From NCBI GenBank assembly GCA_010909165.1, contig MU008193.1, positions 124,001 through 188,000 of the forward strand: DNA of 64,000 nt, read 5' to 3'. Of this stretch, positions 33,384 through 43,338 are shown piece by piece. Position numbers and translations under genes: made by a program. Numbering within the stretch: the first letter of the stretch is position 1; the number at the start of each line of letters is the position of its first letter. This DNA is from Anthoceros angustus. Its lineage: Eukaryota; Streptophyta; Anthocerotopsida; Anthocerotales; Anthocerotaceae. Below the pieces are notes generated by a model. The model saw only the letters and a list, made by a program, of their open reading frames with translations, searched no databases and was not told the origin of the DNA.

Positions 33384-36300
33384 ATGCGTCGACGGGGATC
33401 ATTGTGGACCCAACAAATTGGTGAGTTTACAAGGATACTACGAGGAATTCCCGCTTACCTCACCTCAGGGAGTCATTCCCCGGCAAACAAGCAAGCCTTC
33501 AGGTGCAGCAGTGTTAGGAGCCAAGCACTTCCACTTTCGAGAAATTGTGTGGGTGTGGACGGGTTATCCAGCCATGGTTGTCGCCAGGGGCAGGAGCAGG
33601 AGCAGCAGTACTTGTGGCAACAATTTTTTCTGGACCCTACCATGTGGTGGGACAACAGACGAGATAAGAAGAGCTCCGGTTCCCCTGACTTCCGGCGTAA
33701 GGGGTCCGGCGAGGTGCTGTGGTTAAGCGACATGTTCAAGCCAGCTTGGGTGGATGAGCAGCTCGTTTCTTTAGATATGCAGATGGGTCATGGTGCCTCT
33801 CCTTCCGGGTCCAGCTCTCCGTATAAGCCTGAAGCTGGCAGGCGTGCAGGATCGGAAATGGAAGCCGTAACGGCTGTGACCGTGAGCACGTTATGTCAGC
33901 AGGGGAAGCTTTCTGAGGCCGTTGGAGCCCTGGAATTTCTGGCGCATACAGACTCTGCTATTTCTGTGTCCCTGTTTTGCACTGTGCTGAAACTGTGTAC
34001 AGCTAAGAAAGATTTGGTTTTGGGGCAACGAGTTCATGATCTCAGTGTCAAACTTCGGTACGAGTCGAATGCGTACTTGGGGAACCATCTCTTGCGCATG
34101 TATGCATGTGGAGGTAGGCTAGAGGAGGCCATGGATGTGCTGACCAGGGTGAGCAAACCAGATGCCTTCATGTGGTCTTCCATTATCTCCGCGTATGCTA
34201 AGCATGGGAAACCTGAGGTGGCCATACAATTGTACCATGAGATGCGTAGGTCAGGAGTGAAGGCAGATGCTCACGTCTTTGTAGCTGTCCTTCAAGCTTG
34301 TGCATTTGCGGCCGACTTAGAATCTGGCAGAAAGGTGCACTGTGACGTGTTGCACAGTGGCATTCCTCCTGACTTGTTTGTTAGCACCTGCCTTGTGGAC
34401 ATGTATGCAAAATGTGGTGAACTGAAAGGTGCAAGCAAGGTTTTTGACAGCATGCCAATAAAGAATGTGGCGACATGGAATGCCCTGATAGCTGGGTATT
34501 CCCAGCAAGGGCTCGGACATGAGGCCCTTGTTGTGTATGGACAAATGGAGCAGGAGGGCCTGCTTTTGGCTAACCATGTTACTTATGTCTGCCTTCTGAA
34601 TGCCTGTGGAAGCACTGGTGCTTTACAGAAGGGTAGACAGCTGCACTCATTGCTTGTCGAAAAAGCATTGCTCGATAACGTAGTGGTGAGCACCTCCCTG
34701 GTGGACATGTATGCAAAATGTGGTGAAGTGAAAGATGCACGCCAGGTTTTTGACAGCATGGTCACAAAGGATGTGGTGACATGGAATGCCCTAATATCCG
34801 GGTATGGTAATTGTGATGAAGGTCACAAGGCACTAGCTTGTTTTGAGGAGATGTTAGGTGCTGGTATTCAGCCTGATGGTGCTACTTTTGCTTGCGTTCT
34901 AGTAGCATGCAGTCATGAGGGACTGGTAGATGAGGGTCGCAAGCACTTTTATTCCATGACTGAACAGCATGGCATTAGACCTACTATTGAGCATCACAAT
35001 TGTACCATGAGATGCGTAGGTCAGGAGTGAAGGCAGATGCTCACGTCTTTGTAGCTGCCCTTCAAGCTTGTGCATTTGCGCCGACTTGGAATCTGGCAGA
35101 AAGTGCACTGTGATGTTGCACAGTGGCATTCTTCCTGACTTGTTTGTTGGCACCTGTCTTGTGGACATGTATGCAAAATGTGGTGAACTGAAAGATGCAA
35201 GCCAGGTTTTTGCCAGCATGCCATCAAAGAATGTGGTGACATGGAATGCCCTGATAGCTGGCTATTCCCAACAAGGTCTTGGACATGAAGCACTTGTTGT
35301 GTACGGACAAATGGAGCAGGAGGGCCTGCTTTTGGCTAACCATGTTACTTTTGCTTGCCTTCTTAGGGCCTGTGGAAGCACTGGTGCCTTACAGAAGGGC
35401 AGGCAGCTGCACTCATTGTTGGAAAGGACTGCTGATAACGTAGTGGTGGGCACCTGCCTGGTGGACATGTATGCAAAATGTGGTGAACTGGAAGATGCAC
35501 GCCAGGTTTTGACAGCATGCACAAAGGATGTGGTGACATGGAATGCCCTGATATCTGGGTATGGTACTTGTGATGAAGGTCACAAGGCACTAGCTTGTTT
35601 TGAGGAGATGTTAGTTGCCGGTATTCAGCCTGATGGTGCTACTTTACTTGCCTTCTAGTAGCATGCAGTCATGAGGGACTGGTAGATGAGGGTCGCAAGC
35701 ACTTTTATTCCATGACTGAACAGCATGGCATTAGACCTACTATTGAGCATCACAATTGTATGATTGATCTTCTTGGGCGTGCGGGCCATTTAGATGAGGC
35801 ACAGAAGATGCTTTTGTCCTGTGACAGCCAAAGTGATGTCGTGGGATATATCTCTTTGCTGAATGCTTGCAAAATTCATGGGGATATAGAGAGGGGGATG
35901 TGGTGTTTTGAAAGCATTGTTAGGCTGGACCCTCAGCAGGCGCCTGCATATGTGCTTATGGCCAATATCTACGCAGATGCAGGTAGGTGGACGGATGTAG
36001 ATAGGATTGAAGCACAGAGAATGGTAGGAGGAGCTAACAAGAAACCTGCAGTGGCGACCATTGAGGTGAATAAGGAGGTACATAGATTTCTGGTGGGGGA
36101 AAGGAGAGAGGATATTGCCCTCAAGCTAGAGAGCACGAATGCACGTCTCAAGCAAGAAGGAGGCCACGTACCTCACACAAAGTTGGTGTTGAAGCCACTG
36201 TCTGAGAAAGAAAAGGAAGATGTGCTTTGTGGGCATGCTGAGAAACTAGCTCTGGCGTTTGGTCTCTTGAACACCTGAGTGGGACACCTCTGGTGGTAAC

Positions 36301-36442
36301 GAAGAATCTACGCATGTGCAGTGACTGCCACAGTTCCACGGAGATCATGTCAAGGCTTGAACAGAGAGACATTGTTGTAAGGGATGGGTACCGTGTGCAT
36401 CGATTCGCAGCTGGTTGTTGCAGTTGTAAGGGTCGACCGTGA
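33384..36442 (+). pseudogene. DYW-class PPR protein, tandem copy 3, with 770-bp internal duplication
   Basis: ATG at 33384 (MRRRGSLWTQQIGEFTRIL) opens a frame that continues to 35030 through the PDF motif (SGSPDFRRKGSGEVLWL) and the PPR repeats up to RPTIEHHNC. There the sequence jumps back to a segment equal to 34231 onward (GTACCATGAGATGCGTAGG), so 34231-35000 and 35001-35760 form a tandem duplication. The second copy has several small deletions that shift frames. The E/DYW part resumes at 35712 and breaks again at 36274 (AACACCTGAG instead of AACACTCCGAG). The tail encodes CSCKGRP. Confidence 0.85.
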
Positions 36443-36846
36443 GAAAAACGAAGGACTGCCCAGTGTCACTGCGTGTGCTGGAGAATAGGTTTTGCTTTCC
36501 GGGTGAATGTGCTTGCCATAGCTGACAAACGGAAGCAAGAACAAACGTAGATGGCAAACACGGCTTCCTTGGTCAGAAATCAAAGATAGTTGATCAAATG
36601 AATCTCGCTCTTTCTGAAAAATGTTTTTGGCCGATGTGATTTGTGGCCAACAACAACAAACAGATCTGTTTCTGTCCAAATCGTCGAATCCATGGAAGTT
36701 GTTTTCCCTTTTTCTGCCCCCCACAGCATGCCGAAATTCATCTACATATTCATGTCCATAAACATATGTCTAAGCCGGATGTGGAGCTCCCAGTTGGCTC
36801 TTGCAGTTGGCCTACGCCGTCCCGGTTCCCCCTCCAGGTTAAGGGG
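36443..36846. other. Spacer between PPR copies 3 and 4
   Basis: It holds the family 3' flank and the leader of copy 4 (CAGTTGGCTCTTGCAGTTGG). The same spacer recurs at 38915-39295, shortened by many 1-10 bp deletions but with almost no substitutions. Confidence 0.7.
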
Positions 36847-38914
36847 ATGCGTCGCCGAGGACTATAGTGGACCCAGCAAATTGGTGTCTCTACAGGGATT
36901 CTACGAGGAGTACATGCTCACCTCACCTCAGGGAGTCAATCCCCGGCAAGCAAGCAAGCCTTCAGGTGCAGCAGTATAAGGAGCCCAGCATATTCACTTC
37001 CGAGAAATTGTGTGGGTGGGGACGGGTTATCCAGCGATGGCCGTCGTCAGGAGCAGGTGCAGCAGCACTTGTGGCAACAATTTTTCCTGGACCCTACCTT
37101 GTGGTGGGACTGCAGACGAGATAACAAGAGCTCCTGCTCGCCTGACTTCCGGTGCAAGGGGTCCGGCGAGGGGCTATGGGTAAAGAGCCTCTTCAAGCCA
37201 GCTTGGGTTGATGAGCAGCTTGTTTCCTTGGATATGCAGATGGGTCATGGTGCCTCTCCTTCCGAGTCCTTTTCTCCGGGTAAGCCTGAACCTGGTAGGC
37301 GTGCTGGGTCAGAAATGGGCGTCGTTACGGCTGTAACCGTGAGCAGGTTATGTCAGCAGGGGAAGCTTGCTGAGGCCGTTGGAGCCCTGGAATATCTGGC
37401 CCAGACAGACAGTGCCATTTCTCAGTCTCTGTTTTACAGTGTTCTGAAACTGTGTACAGCAAAGAAGGATCTGGTTGTGGGGCGACGAGTCCATGACCTC
37501 ACTGTCAAACTCGGGTACGAGTCGGATGCTTTCTTGGGGAACCATATCTTGCGCATGTATGCATGTCGAGGTAGGCTGCAGGACGCCATGGATGTGTTCA
37601 CCAGGGTAGGCAAACCAGATTCCTTCATGTGGTCTTCCATAATCTCTGCATATGCTAAGCATGGGAAACCTAACGAGGCCATACAACTGTACCATGAGAT
37701 GCGGAGGTCAGGAGTGAAGGCGGATGGTCATGTCTTTGTAGCTGCCCTTCAGCTTGTGCGTTTGCGGCCGATTTAGAATCTGGCAGAAAAGTCCACTGTG
37801 ATGTATTGCACAGTGGCATGGCGCCTGACTTGTTTGTTGGCAACTGCCTGGTGGACATGTATGCAAAATGTGGCCAACTGAAAGATGCACGCCAGGTTTT
37901 GACAGCATGAACCAAAGGATGTGGTGACATGGAATGCTGATTGCTGGGTATGCAAAATGTGGTGAACTGGAAGGTGCACGTCGGGTTTTCGACTGCATGA
38001 ACTCAAAGGATGTGGTGACATGGAATGCTCTGATAGCTGGGTATGCAGCAAGGCTTGGACATGAGGCGCTTGTTCTGTATGGACAAATGGAGATGGAGGG
38101 CCTCATTTTGGCTGACCATGTTACGTTTGCTTGCCTTCTGAAGGCCTGTGCAAGCACTGGTGCCCTACAGAAAGGCAGGCAGCTGCACTCACAGATTGTG
38201 GGAAGAGGACTGCAGGATACTGTTGTGCTAGGCAGCTGCCTGGTGGACATGTATGCAAAATGTGGCGAACTCGAAGATGCACGGCAGGTTTTTGACAGCA
38301 TGGCCTCAAGGGATGTGGTGACATGGAATGCCCTGATTGCTGGGTATGCACAGCAAGGACATGAGGCGCTTGTTCTGTATGGACAAATGGAGCAGGAGGG
38401 CCTCATTTTGGCTGACCATGTTACTTTTGCTTGCCTTCTGAAGGCCTGTGCAAGCACTGGTGCCTTACAGAAGGGCAGGCAGCTGCACTCACAGAGAATG
38501 GTAGCAGGAGCTAACAAGAAACCTGCAGTGGCGACCATTGAGGTGAATAAGCAGGTACATAGATTTCTGGTGGGAGAAAGGAGAGGATATTGCGCTCAAG
38601 GTAGAGAGCACGAATGCACGTCTGAAGCAGGAAGGAGGCCACGTACCTCACACAAAGTTGGTGTTGAAGCCACTGTCTGAGAAGGAAAAGGAAGATGTGC
38701 TTTGTGGGCATGCTGAGAAGCTAGCTCTGGCGTTTGGTCTCTTGAACACCTGAGTGGGACACCTCTGGTGGTAACGAAGAATCTACGCATGTGCAGTGAC
38801 TGCCACAGTTCCACGGAGATCATGTCAAGGCTTGAACAGAGAGACATTGTTGTAAGGGATGGGTACCGTGTGCATCGATTCGCAGCTGGTTGTTGCAGTT
38901 GTAAGGTCGACCGT
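36847..38914 (+). pseudogene. DYW-class PPR protein, tandem copy 4, stop-containing and internally deleted
   Basis: The ATG at 36847 is followed after six codons by TAG (36865-36867), where other copies have TTG. A frame from about 37012 carries the PDF motif (variant SCSPDFRCKGSGEGLWV) and the PPR repeats to 37776, then shifts because one A is missing in CTTCAGCTTGTGCG. Later PPR repeats read to about 38500, where HSQ joins directly to RMVAGANKK at a CACAGAG microhomology, deleting the final repeats and E region. A 2-base loss (GGAGAGGAT) and the AACACCTGAG deletion break the DYW domain. It is non-functional as printed. Confidence 0.85.
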
Positions 38915-39295
38915 GAGAAAACGAAGGACTGCCCAGTGTCACTGCGTGTGCTGGAGAATATTTTGCTTTCCGGGTGAATGTGCTTGCCATCTGACAAACG
39001 GAAGCAAGAACAAACGTAGATGGCAAACACTTCCTTGGTCAGAAATCAGATAGTTGATCAAATGAATCTCGCTCTTTCTGAAAATGTTTTGGCCGATGTG
39101 ATTTGACAACAACAACAAACAGATCTGTTTCTGTCCAAATCGTCGAATCCATGGAAGTTGTTTTCCCTTTTTCTGACAGCATGCCGAAATTCATCTACAT
39201 ATTCATGTCCATAAACATATGTCTAAGCCGGATGTGGAGCTCCCAGTTGGCTCTTGCAGTTGGCCTAGCCGTCCCGGTTCCTCCAGGTTAAGGGG

Positions 39296-41953
39296 ATGCG
39301 TCGCCAGGAGCAGGAGCACTTGTGGACCCAACAAATTGGTGTGTACAGGGATTCTACGAGGAGCTGCTCACCTCACCTCAGGAGTCAACCCTGGCAAACA
39401 AGCCTCCAGGTGCAGCAGTGTAAGGAGCCCAGCACTTCCACTTCCGAGAAATGTGTGGTGGGGACGGGTTTCCAGCGATGGTCGTCGCCAGGAGCAGGAG
39501 CACTTGTGGCAACAATTTTTCTGGACCCTACCATGTGGTGGGGACAACAGACGAGATAAAGAGCTCCCGTTCGCCTGACTTCCGGCGTAAGGGGTCCGGC
39601 GAGGCTGTGGTTAAACAACATGTTTAAGCCAGCTTGGGTTGATGAGCAGCTCGTTTCCTTGGATATGCAGATGGGTCATGGTGCCTCCTTCCGAGTCCTC
39701 TCCGGATAAGCCTGAACCTGGTAGGCGTGCAGGATCGGAAATGGGCGTCGTAACGGCTGGAACCGTGAGCATGTTATGTCAGCAGGGAAGCTTTCTGAGG
39801 CCGTTGGAGCCCTGGAATCTCTGGCGCAGACAGACTGCCATTTCTCAGTCTCTGTTTTACACTGTGCTAAAACTGTGTACAGCTAAGAAGGATTTGGTTG
39901 TGGGGCGACGAGTTCATGATCTCACTGTCAAACTTGGGTACGAGTCGAATGCATACTTGGGGAACCATATCTTGCGCATGTATGCATGTGGAGGTAGGCT
40001 GCAGGAGGCCATGGATGTGTTCACCAGGGTAGGCAAACCAGATTCCTTCATGTGGTCTTCCATAATCTCTGCATATGCTAAGCATGGGAAACCTAACGAG
40101 GCCATACAACTGTACCATGAGATGCGGAGGTCAGGAGTGAAGGCGGATGGTCATGTCTTTGTAGCTGCCCTTCAGCTTGTGCGTTTGCGGCCGATTTAGA
40201 ATCTGGCAGAAAAGTCCACTGTGATGTATTGCACAGTGGCATGGCGCCTGACTTGTTTATTAGCAATTGCCTGGTGGACATGTATGCAAAATGTGGCCAA
40301 CCGAAAGAGGCACGCCAGGTTTTTGACAGCATGACCACAAAGGATGTGGTGACATGGAATGCCTTGATTGCTGGGTATGCAAAATGTGGTGAACTGGAAG
40401 GTGCACGTCGGGTTTTCGACTGCATGAACTCAAAGGATGTGGTCACATGGAATGCTCTGATAGCTGGGTATGCACAGCAAGGGCTTGGACATGAGGCGCT
40501 TGTTCTGTATGGACAAATGGAGATGGAGGGCCTCATTTTGGCTGACCATGTTACGTTTGCTTGCCTTCTGAAGGCCTGTGCAAGCACTGGTGCCCTACAG
40601 AAGGGCAGGCAGCTGCACTCACAGATTGTGAAGAGGACTGCTGGATACTGTTGTGGGCACTGCCTGGTGGACATGTATGCAAAATGTGGCGAACTCGAAG
40701 ATGCACGGCAGGTTTTTGACAGCATGGCCTCAAGGGATGTGGTGACATGGACGGCGCTGATTGCTGGGTATGCTGACCAAGGGCTCGGACATGAGGCACT
40801 CGTTCTGTATGGACAAATGGAGAAAGAGGGGCTGGCTTTGGCTAACCATGTTACTTTTCCTTGCCTTCTGAACGCCTGTGCAAGCACTGCTGCCTTACAG
40901 AAGGGCAAGCAGCTGCACTCTCAGATTGTGGAAAGAGGACTGATGGGTGAAATTCTGGTGGGCACCTGCCTGGTGGACATGTATTCAAAATGTGGCGAAC
41001 TGGAAGATGCACGCCAGGTGTTTGACAGCATGGCCACAAAGGACGTGGTTACATGGACGGCCCTGATATCTGGGTATGGTACTTGTGATGAAGGTCGCAG
41101 AGCACTAGCCTGTTTTGAGGAGATGTTAGCTGCTGGGATTAAGCCTGATGGTGCTACTTTTGCTTGCCTTCTAGTAGCCTGCAGTCATGAGGGACTGGTG
41201 GACGAGGGTCGCAAGCACTTTGATTCCATGGCTGAACAGCATGGAATCAAACCTACTACTGAGCATCACAATTGTATGATTGATCTTCTTGGGCGTGCGG
41301 GCCATTTAGATGAGGCACAGAAGATGCTATTGTCATGTGAGGGCCAAAGCAATGTCGTGGGGCTGATCTCTTTACTGAATGCTTGCAAAATCCATGGGGA
41401 TATAGAGAGGGCGATGTGGTGCTTTGAAAGCGTTGTTAGGATAGACCCCCAGCAGGCTCCTGCATATGTGCTTATGGCCAATGCCTATGCAGATGCAGGT
41501 AGGTGGACGGATGTAGATAGGATTGAAACACAGAGAATGGCAGCAGGAGCAAACAAGAAACCTGCAGTGGCGACCATTGAGGTGAATAAGGAGATACATA
41601 GATTTCTGGTAGGAGAAAGGAGAGAGGATATTGCACTTATGGTAAAGAGCACGAACACACGTCTGAAGCAGGAAGGAGGGCACGTACCTCTCACAGAATT
41701 GGTGTTAAAGCCAGTGTGTGAGAAAGAAAAGGAAGATGTGCTTTGTGGGCATGCTGAGAAGCTAGCTCTGGCATTTGGTCTCTTGAACAGTCCAAGTGGG
41801 ACACCTCTGGTGGTAACGAAGAATCTACGCATGTGCAGCGACTGCCACAGTTCCACGGAGATCATGTCAAGGCTTGAACAGAGAGACATTGTTGTAAGGG
41901 ATGGGTACCGTGTGCATCGATTCACAGCTGGCTGTTGCAGTTGTAAGGGTTGA
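39296..41953 (+). pseudogene. DYW-class PPR protein, tandem copy 5, frameshifted N-terminal half, intact C-terminal half
   Basis: The ATG context carries a foreign 20-bp patch (see findings), and the PDF region is broken by several small deletions. 39639-40199 keeps part of the PPR array and ends at the same one-base loss seen in copy 4 (CTTCAGCTTGTGCG). From about 40205 to 41953 one frame of over 570 codons encodes PPR repeats (YAKCGELEDARQVFDSMAS, WTALIAGYADQGLG), an E region (SNVVGLISLLNACKIHGD), PAVATIEVNKEIHRF and the DYW-like domain with HAEKLALAFG, CSDCHSS and terminal CCSCKG followed directly by TGA. It is a possible source of a truncated protein. Confidence 0.85.
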
Positions 41954-41989
41954 CCGTGAAGGACTGCCCTGTTTCTCAAGAGAAACATA

Positions 41990-42420
41990 CTTGAGATGTT
42001 TTCTGTCGGTGGGTCACGATCCTCGCTGAGGATGCTGGAGCCCCAGTTGTTGTCGACCACTATCTCACTCGCCGCTTCCCTATCACTCGGTCTGTCAGGT
42101 AAGGTTGTCCTTTGTCCCCGCTCCTCTTTTCCATCGCCTCTGATTTCCTCAGTTGGCGCTTGAACACTGACCCTGACATTGAGGGCTTGCCCATTCCCCC
42201 GTGATCACCAGGTGTCCCGGCACGAGCCAAGGTGTCTGCCCACGCTGATGATTTTTTGCGCTTCTCCTTTCTGAAGCCTCCCTCCAAGCTACCCTTCGCC
42301 GCCTAGATGCTTTCGCTTCTCTTTCTGGTCTCTCAGTGAAACTTATCCAAGAGCATGCTGATCCCCCCGAACGCCTCTGCCCTCCCACCTTGTGTCCCAT
42401 ATTCCTTGCCAGAAAATCTG
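41990..42420 (+). mobile_element. LINE reverse-transcriptase fragment
   Basis: One frame reads VVDHYLTRRFPITRSVR-stop-GCPLSPLLFSIASDFLSWRL, matching the RQGCPLSPLLF motif of LINE reverse transcriptase with Q changed to a stop. After a frameshift, VSAHADDFLRFS gives the (Y/H)ADD catalytic box. The stop and frameshift mark it as a relic. It lies just after PPR copy 5 and truncates its 3' flank. Confidence 0.75.
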
Positions 42421-42559
42421 TTCCATGTTTCTCTTGGTGTTCCCCTGCAGCCCAAGATGAGAATGCGGAGATATGTCAACTATCTACAACTTGACTTGAC
42501 TTGATGGATGTGGCCGTAAGCATAGAAAAGGATTTTCATACAGAGATCTAGCTATGAAA

Positions 42560-42775
42560 CGGTGATTGCTGCCCTGCCAAACCCTTCAACGTATTCACAG
42601 TAAAATTGAACTGAGTGTGGTACTCGGTCCAAGGCTGTCAGACTCGTCTGGCAAGGCCACGGGCTGGCAGCAGAAGAACGTCTCTGTGGAGACCCCTCTG
42701 TCGAACTTCGCGGATTTGCGACACATTCACGTTGAAGGCTGCCTGCCGTCAGTTTCTCAGGTAGATGTCTCAAAA
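42560..42775 (-). pseudogene. Cupin C-terminal exon fragment
   Basis: On the minus strand the sequence reads RHLPEKLTAG and, after a one-base shift, AAFNVNVSQIREVRQRG. These match the last exon of the neighbouring cupin gene (RRLPEEVAAAAFNVDVEQIREGRERR). Only this exon piece is left, in the same orientation as the gene at 43339-44989. It is a truncated third member of the cluster. Confidence 0.65.
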
Positions 42776-43338
42776 CGGATCTGGAGCTGCTGTCTGCGAC
42801 CTGCTCCAGCTGCGAGTAGAATTGTCAATAGTCTGCCTTCAGGATCCGGGGGGATTCTTGGCTCTGTGTATGTTTGTTCTGTGCATGGATGGGATCAGAG
42901 CAATTTACTTCATTCCAAGCCTCTTTCCCGGCTTGGAGTCGGGGAGAAATCGAAGATTGACAATTTTGGGCAGCAACAAGCCATGCTCCCAAAGTGATTC
43001 GAACAGCTCCAAGACCATGCGGCAAGCAATTAGGACCACGGAGCCAAAAAATGCGGCACAAATTTAGTTCACGGACCGAAGATGGTAATTTTCAGGACAC
43101 AAGATGTCGGTAGTTGCGAAGAGAAAACAAAAGCAGTTCAAACTTCTCAAAAAGTTCCAAGCAACCAGCAGAGGTTGCAGTTACATCCGTCCGATCACAA
43201 CTGTAGCAAGAGAAAACATTAACCGACTCAGTTTATGTACAATTTATCCTGTCCTCAGGACGGGCTCTCCCTCCTCAGTACAGAGATTCGCAAAGCACGA
43301 GATCGCATCGCCCTTCTCGAGATATCGTTGTAAATTCT
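42776..43338. other. 3' flank of cupin gene A, no gene seen
   Basis: No coding region, RNA gene or transposon end is recognisable. The stretch probably includes the 3' untranslated region of the minus-strand cupin gene. Confidence 0.4.

Noticed and set aside
27713-41750. Many minus-strand frames of 60-270 residues across the PPR cluster (cysteine- and histidine-rich)
   Set aside because: They repeat at the same relative position in every PPR copy, are antisense shadows of the PPR motifs and contain no known domain.
42990-43010. GATTCGAAC, similar to a tRNA T-loop
   Set aside because: Surrounding bases do not form an acceptor stem or anticodon arm. The match is short enough to be chance.
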